From: Phocaeicola intestinalis
GTDB lineage: Bacteria; Bacteroidota; Bacteroidia; Bacteroidales; Bacteroidaceae
Assembly: GCF_014837065.1 (NCBI RefSeq)
Contig: NZ_JACSPP010000023.1
Location: forward strand, 1-52,884
Length of the DNA stretch: 52,884 nucleotides
Direction of reading: 5' to 3'
Shown here piece after piece: positions 36,919 through 50,800 of this stretch (positions are counted from its first letter, which is position 1; each line of letters opens with the position of its first letter). The notes under the pieces were generated by a model. It made no database searches. It was given only the letters and a program-made list of their open reading frames with translations, and had not been told where the DNA came from. A program made the position numbers and the translations under genes.

Positions 36919-37209
36919 TCTGCCCGACGCAAGTTCCGACTTACAGCAAGCACACGAAAAGGAACAACACACGCAATGATTCCAAAAGCCCGTTTCCCTG
37001 CCTACAATACCCTCTGAAACGGGTATGAAAAAATTCAGGCAACATTCCAGACATCTGAAAAAAACATTCAAACATCCTATTCTGAAAAAACAACACACCT
37101 CAAAAACATCCTAGCATCCGCTTCGGTACAACTTTTCTTACATTTGTCTAAAAAAAACAAACAGACAAGAAAACAGAAACAATTCGGTTAATTTTTAAAA
37201 TATTGTATC
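36919..37209 (+). promoter_or_regulatory. Leader and control region of the SusC operon
   Basis: No gene is present. TACATTTG (37139-37146) is an exact -7 box, giving a leader of about 57 nt; no -33 TTG is present, as expected for an activator-dependent promoter. Upstream, GGCAACATTCCA (37038-37049) and AAAAACATTCAA (37060-37071) start 22 bp apart and resemble the sites before GH5 and GH95. TCTGAAAAAA is repeated at 37054 and 37081. Confidence 0.6.
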
Positions 37210-40200
37210 ATGAAAAACAGTTTTAGAACAAGGCACAGAAGTCTTTATCTGTGGTGCATTGCATGGACCTTACTTTTATTTGGTCCTGTTAATCTCACTT
37301 CCGCTAGTCCGCTTCAAAACAGGACTGTAACAGGGACAGTTACATCCAGTACAGATGGAGAAGGACTTATCGGCGTCAGTGTACAAGTAAAAGAAAGGCC
37401 CAACGTAGGAACAATTACCGATCTAGATGGAAAGTATTCCATTCAAGCCCGTTCCAACGAGACACTGATTTTCTCCTACATCGGCTACCAAACCCAGGAA
37501 ATCAAGGCGAACAAAACGATTGTTAATGTACAGTTGAAAGAGGACTCAAAAATATTGGATGAAGTAGTTGTAGTAGGTTACGGTACGATGAAAAGAAGTG
37601 ACCTGACAGGTGCAGTGACTTCCATTAGCGAAGACGAAATCAAACAGTCGGTCATCACCTCACTTGACCAGGCACTTCAAGGCCGTGCCGCCGGTGTATC
37701 CGTCACCCAGAACTCGGGAGCTCCGGGCGGAGGTATCTCCGTCAGCATCCGCGGTATCAACTCACTCAACGGAAACGAACCGCTCTACGTTATAGACGGT
37801 GTAGCTATATCCGGAAACAACAGCACTAATTCAAGCGTCCTTTCAGCCATCAATCCGTCCGATATCGTATCCATGGAAATTCTGAAAGATGCTTCTGCTA
37901 CAGCCATCTATGGTTCGCGCGCATCAAACGGTGTCGTTCTGATCACAACGCGCCAAGGACAAGCCGGCAAAACCAAAATTTCATACGAAGGATACTATGG
38001 ATTACAGCAACTTCCTAAAAAACTGGATGTCATGAACCTACGCGAATATGCAGAATATCAAAACATGCGTGCCGATATAATAGGATTCGGTGAACGTGAA
38101 GAATTTGCTGATCCCAGTTTGTTAGGAAATGGAACAGACTGGCAGAATGAGATCTTCCAAAACGCATCCATGCATAATCACCAGATAAATATATCCGGTG
38201 GTAATGACAATGTAAAATATTCCATATCCGGCGGGTATCTGAAACAAGAAGGAATCGCTATCGGTTCCGACTTCGAGCGTTTCTCCGCACGTGTCAACAT
38301 CGACAACAAGATCACAAAATGGCTATCTACGGGACTGAGAGCTTCCGTTGCAAAAACGACACAACACAATACGATAGACAATGGCAACATCATCCGCACA
38401 GCCATCGAACAATTACCAGATACACCAGCGCGTAACCCGGACGGAAGTTGGGGAGCACAAGAAACAGAAAATTTCGGAACTTATTTTGCCAATCCGGTTG
38501 CAGAAGCCCTTTTACGTGAAAACTATGACAAAGGAACACAAATGTACATTGACTTTTTTGCAGACCTGACACTATGGAAAGGACTCGTATTCCGTGCAGA
38601 ATATGCCGGAAATTATTCTTACAGCAACAATTATTACTATCAACCGTTTTATGACTATGGGCACTATACACAAACCTCAGAAGGAAGACGCAGTGCCAAC
38701 AATGGTTCCAACTGGACTCTCAAAACTTATCTAACTTACAACGGAACATTCGGGAAACACAACATTTCGGCAATGGTCGGTCACGAGGCACAAGAAAATT
38801 CATGGGAGAATCTTCAAGGAAGTCGTCAAAACTACATATTCAACACGATACACGAGCTGAATATGGGGGATGCAACTACAGCCAAAAACAGCAGTGGCAG
38901 AGGTTCATCTGCCATTGAATCCTACTATGGAAGATTCACTTACGGATATGACGAACGTTATCTTGCCACATTTACACTTCGCGGTGACGGGTCGTCCACT
39001 TTCGGTCCTGCTAACCGTTGGGGTGTATTCCCCTCCGTTGCATTGGCATGGAAAATCAACAACGAAAAATTCCTGAAAAATGTAAAATGGCTGAACAATC
39101 TAAAGCTGAGACTCGGATGGGGACTGGTAGGTAATCAATCTGCCGACAGCTATGCATATGGAGTGACAATGGCATCAGCTGCCAGTATCTGGGGAACAGG
39201 ATTCTATGCAGGTAATTATCCAAACGATAAGCTTAAATGGGAAGAAACAAAAGCATACAATGTCGGACTTGACTTAAACCTTTTCAACAATAGAGTAGAA
39301 TTTATATTCGATACTTACTTCAAGAATACAGACAATCTATTAATGCGTGCTTCTCTTCCCACTTACGTAAGTGGAATTATCCAGTCTCCTTGGGTAAATG
39401 CAGGCGCCATGCAAAACAGAGGAGCTGAATTTACATTAAACACAGTCAATATTTCTACCAAAGATTTCGTATGGAGGTCGGGGCTAACCATCTCTTTCAA
39501 CAAAAACAAGATCACTGACCTCTATACGGAAACTTCAAGCATGTCTGGAGTTTTAGATGCAACACAAACTCTGACCCTCTCCGTTGTGGGGCAACCGGTC
39601 GGACAATTTTATGGCTATAAAGTAACCGGAATGTTCAAAACAGAAGATGACTTTTATCAAAGAGACGGGAACGGAAATTTCCTTCTTGATAAAAACGGCA
39701 GTCGGATTCCAGTTGCCCTCCCGGAGAACCAGCATATCGCTCCTGATGAAACTTGGGTAGGCGACTTCATCTTCGAAGACCTGAATAAAGACGGAGTAAT
39801 AGACGAGCAGGACCGTACTTTTTTAGGAAATCCGGAACCTAAATTCTCATACGGATTCAACAATACGTTCACTTATAAAGGTTTTGACTTAAACATCTTC
39901 ATCAATGGTGTTTATGGTAACAAACTACTCAATTTGATTCGTCAAGATTTCACAAACCCGATGAGAAACAGTAACCTGTTGGAAGAAGCGACAGGTATAG
40001 CAAAAGTAGAAGTGATAGACCCCAACTCACCGTCTGATGCCATTTGGAATGTACGAGTCAGCAATCCACAATCTGCAACTGTACAACGTCTCAGCACCGC
40101 AGACGCCAATGACAACAACCGTATGAGTGACCGTTTCGTAGAAGATGGATCTTATCTGCGTATCAAAAACATTTCGTTAGGATACACTTTTCCACAAAAA

Positions 40201-40392
40201 TGGATTCGTAAATGGAAAATAGAGAATCTGAGAATCTATATGAATATCCAGAATGCTTTTACATTCACTAAATATAAAGGTTATGATCCGGAAGTCGGAG
40301 CATATAACTACAACGTATTACTGCGAGGAGTAGATTCTGCACGCTATCCGTCACAACGTATTTATACTTTTGGATTGAATCTAAGTTTCTAA
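37210..40392 (+). CDS. SusC-like TonB-dependent outer-membrane transporter
   Basis: The 1060-aa protein has a signal peptide and a carboxypeptidase-like (CarboxypepD_reg) domain (RTVTGTVTSSTDGEGLIGVS, SYIGYQTQEI). The TonB box region (ILDEVVVVGYGTMKRSDLTG), plug (GAPGGGISVSIRGINSLNG, YVIDGVAISG) and a 22-strand barrel ending IYTFGLNLSF follow. It imports glycan fragments across the outer membrane with its SusD partner, which follows after 24 nt. In this PUL the cargo is probably xyloglucan oligosaccharides. Codon use is AT-richer than in GH3, GH97 and GH2. It is the first gene of the core operon. Confidence 0.95.
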   Translation: MKNSFRTRHRSLYLWCIAWTLLLFGPVNLTSASPLQNRTVTGTVTSSTDGEGLIGVSVQVKERPNVGTITDLDGKYSIQARSNETLIFSYIGYQTQEIKANKTIVNVQLKEDSKILDEVVVVGYGTMKRSDLTGAVTSISEDEIKQSVITSLDQALQGRAAGVSVTQNSGAPGGGISVSIRGINSLNGNEPLYVIDGVAISGNNSTNSSVLSAINPSDIVSMEILKDASATAIYGSRASNGVVLITTRQGQAGKTKISYEGYYGLQQLPKKLDVMNLREYAEYQNMRADIIGFGEREEFADPSLLGNGTDWQNEIFQNASMHNHQINISGGNDNVKYSISGGYLKQEGIAIGSDFERFSARVNIDNKITKWLSTGLRASVAKTTQHNTIDNGNIIRTAIEQLPDTPARNPDGSWGAQETENFGTYFANPVAEALLRENYDKGTQMYIDFFADLTLWKGLVFRAEYAGNYSYSNNYYYQPFYDYGHYTQTSEGRRSANNGSNWTLKTYLTYNGTFGKHNISAMVGHEAQENSWENLQGSRQNYIFNTIHELNMGDATTAKNSSGRGSSAIESYYGRFTYGYDERYLATFTLRGDGSSTFGPANRWGVFPSVALAWKINNEKFLKNVKWLNNLKLRLGWGLVGNQSADSYAYGVTMASAASIWGTGFYAGNYPNDKLKWEETKAYNVGLDLNLFNNRVEFIFDTYFKNTDNLLMRASLPTYVSGIIQSPWVNAGAMQNRGAEFTLNTVNISTKDFVWRSGLTISFNKNKITDLYTETSSMSGVLDATQTLTLSVVGQPVGQFYGYKVTGMFKTEDDFYQRDGNGNFLLDKNGSRIPVALPENQHIAPDETWVGDFIFEDLNKDGVIDEQDRTFLGNPEPKFSYGFNNTFTYKGFDLNIFINGVYGNKLLNLIRQDFTNPMRNSNLLEEATGIAKVEVIDPNSPSDAIWNVRVSNPQSATVQRLSTADANDNNRMSDRFVEDGSYLRIKNISLGYTFPQKWIRKWKIENLRIYMNIQNAFTFTKYKGYDPEVGAYNYNVLLRGVDSARYPSQRIYTFGLNLSF

Positions 40393-40416
40393 TATAAACA
40401 TAAAAAACGCATAACA

Positions 40417-42063
40417 ATGAAAAACAAAATATTATCAACACTGCTTGTATTCGTAGGCATTTATTTGTCCGGATGCAAAGACAGCTTTCTAGATAGAACT
40501 CCTGAGAGTTCATATACCGCCGACAATTTCTATGCTTCAGACGAAGCACTTGAAGCGGCGACAGCTCCATTATATAATCGAGCATGGTTCGACTACAACA
40601 GTAGACCCATTATGTATTTAGGCAGCACACGCGCCAATGATTTTTATAGTCCATGGGCTTTCCCCGAATTTACAACATTCCAAGTGACTGCACTAAGCGA
40701 GGATTTGGCGAATGCATGGAAATCATTTTACAGTGTAATTACAATAGCTAATCAAACTATTAATGATGTCAATACTAAATGTACAGCAGATGTAAGTGAA
40801 GAGGCAAAAGTAAAAGCTATCGCTGAATCACGCCTGATGAGAGCTTGTGCTTATTTCTATATGGTTAGAGCATGGGGACCTGTCATCATTATAGAAGATA
40901 ACCAAAAAATTGTAGATAATCCCGTACTTCCGTTAAACCGCGAAGAGGACGTATTCCAATTCATTATAAATGACTTGACTTACGCTTCTGAAAATCTTCC
41001 AGAAACAGCAAGCCAACAAGGAAGAGCAACCCGTTGGGGTGCTGAAGGAATGCTGGCAAAAGTCTATCTGGCACGTTCCGGCTGGAAGAAAGGAGGACAA
41101 CGCGATGAAGGGGATCTGGAACTCGCCAGACAATACGCCGCAGATGTCTGCGACAACAGCGGACTGGAGCTCCTCCCCAACTATGAAGACCTGTTCAAAT
41201 ACAAATTCAACAACAACGAAGAATCATTGCTTGCCATGCAATGGGTACCGCTGGGAGAATGGGGAGTCTGCAATACCCTATTGTCAGAACTGGCTTTCTC
41301 TCCAGAAGTAGTAGGAGGAGTAAGTGCCTGGTCAGGCTTTTATGGCGGTATAGACATGCTCGAACAATATGAACTGGCAGATACTTTACGTCGAAACGCA
41401 ACGTTTTTCACCAACGGGTCCTATTATCCATATATTTGTATGGCAGACGGAGGGTATACCTATACAGGAACCGGAACGCCTATAAAAAAAGGAGTACCGG
41501 GAGGACCGGATGATGACAACGACGGTTATGTAGCTGCCATGAACTCACCCCTCAACACCTATATCCTGCGCCTGGCAGATGTATACTTGACCTATGCGGA
41601 AGCTTGTTTAGGTAACAACGAGTCCTTGAGTTCAGGACCGGGACTGGAATATTTCAACAAAGTACGCTACAGAGGATTTAACGGAAAAGGGAGTTGGAGA
41701 AAATCTTCCATTACATTTGATGACATCATCAAAGAACGGAGAATAGAGCATTGTGCGGAATTCAGCAATTGGTATGATATGGTGTCATGGTATTGCTGGC
41801 AACCTCAAAAAATGTTATCCTATTTCAACAATCAGAAACGAGGATATAGAGCAGATGTCACTATAAAAGACAAACAAGGATATTTACATTTCGGAAACCG
41901 AGATTCAGAAGGTAATTTTCAAGAAGGACCAGACCATTGGACAGCTCCAACTGTAGAAATTAACATCACAGATAATGATATATTCCTTCCCTATCCGGAA
42001 TCTGACGTTATCCAGAATCCATTGTTGAAAGAAGAACCGGTTCCTTATACTTTTAACGAATAA
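40417..42063 (+). CDS. SusD-like surface glycan-binding lipoprotein
   Basis: The 548-aa product has a lipobox (YLSGC), the SusD start motif (CKDSFLDRTPESSYTADNFY), helical TPR-like repeats and the late RagB/SusD region (LRLADVYLTYAEACLGNNES). It caps the SusC barrel and loads oligosaccharides. Aromatic residues that would stack on glucan are plentiful (WSGFYGG, WYDMVSWYCWQ), but a binding platform cannot be assigned by eye. It lies 24 nt after SusC and 12 nt before the SGBP gene. Confidence 0.95.
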   Translation: MKNKILSTLLVFVGIYLSGCKDSFLDRTPESSYTADNFYASDEALEAATAPLYNRAWFDYNSRPIMYLGSTRANDFYSPWAFPEFTTFQVTALSEDLANAWKSFYSVITIANQTINDVNTKCTADVSEEAKVKAIAESRLMRACAYFYMVRAWGPVIIIEDNQKIVDNPVLPLNREEDVFQFIINDLTYASENLPETASQQGRATRWGAEGMLAKVYLARSGWKKGGQRDEGDLELARQYAADVCDNSGLELLPNYEDLFKYKFNNNEESLLAMQWVPLGEWGVCNTLLSELAFSPEVVGGVSAWSGFYGGIDMLEQYELADTLRRNATFFTNGSYYPYICMADGGYTYTGTGTPIKKGVPGGPDDDNDGYVAAMNSPLNTYILRLADVYLTYAEACLGNNESLSSGPGLEYFNKVRYRGFNGKGSWRKSSITFDDIIKERRIEHCAEFSNWYDMVSWYCWQPQKMLSYFNNQKRGYRADVTIKDKQGYLHFGNRDSEGNFQEGPDHWTAPTVEINITDNDIFLPYPESDVIQNPLLKEEPVPYTFNE

Positions 42064-42075
42064 ACTAAAAAGATT

Positions 42076-43590
42076 ATGAAAAAAATAATTCATACAATAA
42101 TCCAAAATGGATGGTCAAGCCTACTATTGTTGACCATATTCTTTGCGTTTACCACCACTTCCTGTAAAAATAATGAAGGAGATGGAAACGGAACGCCTGT
42201 CATCAAATATATCCGACTCACTGATCCTGCATTAGCAGACAGTACATTTACGGATGTAAATCCGGGAACAATGATTGCAGTTATCGGAGAAAATTTAAGC
42301 GGTGTTATGGAAGTCTATATCAATGGACAAGAAATCAGTTTTAATTCTACATATTCAACCCCTACAAGTCTGATTATTTCAGTCCCATACGATGAGGATT
42401 TTAAACTATCCGGTCCCAATCCGGAACTACCGGCCGAATTGCGTATCGTTACAAATCATGGAACTGCCGTGTTTCCGCTACATGTGCTTTCACCAGGACC
42501 GAGTATAACCCGAATTGCCGCCACCTACCCACTACAGCCTGGTGATTCCATCACTCTGATCGGTGCTAATTTTTATGAGATACAGCATCTTTATTACACG
42601 ACAGACTCTGTTAATGTGACTCAAGAAATAACTGACTATCAAATCAATAGCGATTTTGAGGAGCTTACATTTGCAGTGGGAGACCAAATGACTCAAGATG
42701 GATGGATTATTTTAGATTGCTACACAGACGATGCAAGCATAGAGTTTAAACCGAACGGGCCCAAACCTATAATTACAAATATCAGTTCTATAATGCCGGT
42801 AGTCGGAAGTGAAGTAACAATAACTGGCCAAAACTTCATAGAAGTTTCAAACATCAACATAAACGGAGAATTTGAAGTTCCGGGAGAGGATGTAACAGTT
42901 TCTGAAAGTTTCGATGAACTTACGTTTATCATGCCACAAGCACCTACACATTCCGGTCATATTACCATCACATCAATAGGCGGAACGACTGAGATGGAAG
43001 AAATATTCTATCCAATAGAAAATGTAATAATAGATTATGATGGAATCGGTAGCTTCAGCTGGGGAACTGATCCTCCGTTTGTAGCAGACGGAATAAATCC
43101 GCCATATGTTTCAACCGGCAATTGCATAGGAGCAAAAGGTACGATTGACTCCAGCAACCTATTTTGGTGGAAACAGTTCATCAATACAGCAAAATGGCCT
43201 TCAACCGATGTTATTCCATCATACACCCAGATTTCTGAACTGGAACTCCAATTTGAATGTTATCTGGAATTACCCATGGATGGTCCAGTCATCCAAATTT
43301 CAATGGGACATCCCAACGGCAATGATACGGGGGGTAATCCATACTTTACATTAGAAAACTATGTACCCATCAACAGTTTTACAGAAGAAAGTGAAACCGG
43401 GAAATGGATGCAATGTTGTATTCCATTAACTAGTCTTATACAAGAAACGACATGGGGTGAGTTCCTAAACAACAAGATTAGTGATGAATTGAATTTCTAT
43501 ATTAATTATTCAAGCCTTACCCAACCGACTGATATAGAAATTTATGTAGACAATATACGAATCATGCAAACCAAGCAAGAAGAAAATTAA
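42076..43590 (+). CDS. Surface glycan-binding protein (SGBP-B type) with IPT/TIG-like domains
   Basis: This 504-aa lipoprotein (TTTSC lipobox) shows tandem Ig-like IPT/TIG domains (GTMIAVIGENLSGVMEVYIN, GDSITLIGANFYEIQHLYYT, GSEVTITGQNFIEVSNININ). A C-terminal domain (about 320-500) is rich in Trp, Tyr and Phe (SSNLFWWKQFINTAKWPS). This layout matches the SGBP-B of Bacteroides xyloglucan loci, where IPT-like domains act as a spacer and the C-terminal domain binds the polysaccharide. It has no catalytic residues. It is placed between SusD and the BACON-GH5 endo-enzyme, as in known loci. Confidence 0.88.
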   Translation: MKKIIHTIIQNGWSSLLLLTIFFAFTTTSCKNNEGDGNGTPVIKYIRLTDPALADSTFTDVNPGTMIAVIGENLSGVMEVYINGQEISFNSTYSTPTSLIISVPYDEDFKLSGPNPELPAELRIVTNHGTAVFPLHVLSPGPSITRIAATYPLQPGDSITLIGANFYEIQHLYYTTDSVNVTQEITDYQINSDFEELTFAVGDQMTQDGWIILDCYTDDASIEFKPNGPKPIITNISSIMPVVGSEVTITGQNFIEVSNININGEFEVPGEDVTVSESFDELTFIMPQAPTHSGHITITSIGGTTEMEEIFYPIENVIIDYDGIGSFSWGTDPPFVADGINPPYVSTGNCIGAKGTIDSSNLFWWKQFINTAKWPSTDVIPSYTQISELELQFECYLELPMDGPVIQISMGHPNGNDTGGNPYFTLENYVPINSFTEESETGKWMQCCIPLTSLIQETTWGEFLNNKISDELNFYINYSSLTQPTDIEIYVDNIRIMQTKQEEN

Positions 43591-43609
43591 CTTTTTAGAC
43601 AAAAATTAT

Positions 43610-45061
43610 ATGAAAACAAAAATAACTTATCTTTTACTGATTATCTCAACAATCATTGTCGGGTTTCAGTCATGCAAGGACGACAAAGTGGACGGAGCGG
43701 TTTTCTCGCTCAGCATTGACGGACTAGAATCGACAAGCATCACGTTCGGCTACGGACAGACATTCGTCATGGCGAAGCTTTACTCCAATACGGGATGGAG
43801 CCTGTCAAGCGACCAACCCTGGTGTACCTTGTCAAATGTATCAGGCGACCCGACTGACGAACAATACATTAAAATCGCGGTAGAAAGGAATACAACTGAT
43901 GCGGGACGTACAGCAACCATAACCATGAACGCAGGCGGAAATATCCGTCAGTACACAGTCACTCAGACCTCAAAGAATGCGGAGACTTACCCTGTGGGAA
44001 TGGAAAAGGATGCCATCGAAACCATCAAGTCCATCCAGATGGGTATCAATCTGGGGAACACGCTGGAAGCTACAGGCGGAGAGGAAGCCTGGGGAGCCCC
44101 TCATACGACCCAAGCTATAATTGACCAAATGAAAGCATGGGGCTTCAATGCCATCCGTGTCCCCTGCTCATGGAACCAGTATCTGGAAGCTGACGGCATA
44201 ACCATCAAACCAGACTGGATGAACAGGGTCAAGGAAGTGGTGGACTACTGCATGAATGCAGACATGTACACTATCATAAACATCCACTGGGACGGAGGAT
44301 GGATGGAAGGTTCCTGCGATGCTTCCATGATGACCTCCGATTCCATTGCAAGAGTGGAAGCAAAAGTATATAAATTATGGACACAGATAGCCACCACATT
44401 CAGAGACTACGACGGACGGCTACTTTTCGCGGGAGCTAACGAGCCTGTGGTAGAAAGCCGTGAAGACATGGCAGTCCTCAACAGATACGAACAGGCGTTT
44501 GTGCATGCCGTCAGAAGAACAGGTGGGAACAACCTTTACCGCAATCTTGTCATCCAAGGCCCGCGGACCGACATCAACAGAACGGACATGTGGATGGAAT
44601 TGCCGGAAGATACTGTCTCAGCACGTACAATCGTGGAAGTACATTATTACGACCCGTTCAATTTCTGTCTGAATGATGATTTGAGTAGCTGTACCTATTT
44701 CTGGGGAGAGCCGTATGCCCAGTATGGACAAATTGACGATGGATGGCAGGAATTACACGTATGTGAACAATTCGAAAAAATGAAAAAGAAATTTGTGGAC
44801 AAGGGAATACCTCTCGTATTGGGAGAATATAGTGCCATGTACCGTACTCATCCTGTCGACTCGCTCCAAGAAGTCTGCCATGAATCGGAAGGCTACTTCA
44901 CAGGCTATGTTACAGAACAAGCTAAAAACAACGGACTGGCTCCTTTCTTATGGGATATACAAAATGGAGGGCTGTTTGACCGCAGTACCGGAACGATACT
45001 GCTGCCGACTGTGTACAACCAGCTGAAAGAAGGAGCGGAAAGAGGACAATATCCATACTGA
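43610..45061 (+). CDS. BACON-GH5 endo-xyloglucanase-like lipoprotein
   Basis: The 483-aa product has a lipobox (GFQSC), an N-terminal BACON domain (about 30-125; SNTGWSLSSDQPWCTLSN) and a GH5 barrel (about 140-480). Motifs are MGINLGNTLEATGGEEAWG, RVPCSWNQYL, INIHWDGGW, acid/base Glu278 in FAGANEPV and nucleophile Glu406 in LVLGEYSAM. BACON-GH5_4 lipoproteins in Bacteroides xyloglucan loci are the surface endo-xyloglucanases that start degradation. Position right after SusC, SusD and SGBP supports the same role, which makes this gene the best single marker for the PUL's substrate. The subfamily needs a tree to confirm. Confidence 0.92.
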   Translation: MKTKITYLLLIISTIIVGFQSCKDDKVDGAVFSLSIDGLESTSITFGYGQTFVMAKLYSNTGWSLSSDQPWCTLSNVSGDPTDEQYIKIAVERNTTDAGRTATITMNAGGNIRQYTVTQTSKNAETYPVGMEKDAIETIKSIQMGINLGNTLEATGGEEAWGAPHTTQAIIDQMKAWGFNAIRVPCSWNQYLEADGITIKPDWMNRVKEVVDYCMNADMYTIINIHWDGGWMEGSCDASMMTSDSIARVEAKVYKLWTQIATTFRDYDGRLLFAGANEPVVESREDMAVLNRYEQAFVHAVRRTGGNNLYRNLVIQGPRTDINRTDMWMELPEDTVSARTIVEVHYYDPFNFCLNDDLSSCTYFWGEPYAQYGQIDDGWQELHVCEQFEKMKKKFVDKGIPLVLGEYSAMYRTHPVDSLQEVCHESEGYFTGYVTEQAKNNGLAPFLWDIQNGGLFDRSTGTILLPTVYNQLKEGAERGQYPY

Positions 45062-45066
45062 GATAA

Positions 45067-50531
<5,465 letters not shown>

Positions 50532-50578
50532 GGAAAAGTAGCAAAACGTCAGGAAAAAAGCCGATACCGCCCGAGGAC

Positions 50579-50685
50579 AACACTAATCCTACAGGATAAG
50601 TACTGTCCCCGGGCGGGAAAGTGCTTATCCTGTAGGATTAGTGTTGCCCCCGGCGGGGACGGTGCTTATCCTGCAGGATTGGAGC
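50579..50685. repeat. Inverted plus direct repeat cluster between GH2 and GH97
   Basis: A 25-nt arm at 50579-50603 (core CTAATCCTACAGGATAAG) pairs along its whole length with 50621-50645 (core CTTATCCTGTAGGATTAG), with one G-U pair. A third unit at 50662-50685 (GTGCTTATCCTGCAGGATTG) repeats the second in direct orientation, 41 bp on. GC-rich spacers (CCCCGGGCGGG, CCCCCGGCGGGG) precede units two and three. Unit three can replace unit two in pairing with unit one. Confidence 0.75.
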
Positions 50686-50800
50686 TGTCAGAGGTCAGGA
50701 CAGCCGTGCCGGACTTGCGCACGACCAGAAGATTCATTATTTTATAACGAAAAAAAACGAACGATTGCATTCATCAACAAAACCATACAAAACTTTCACC

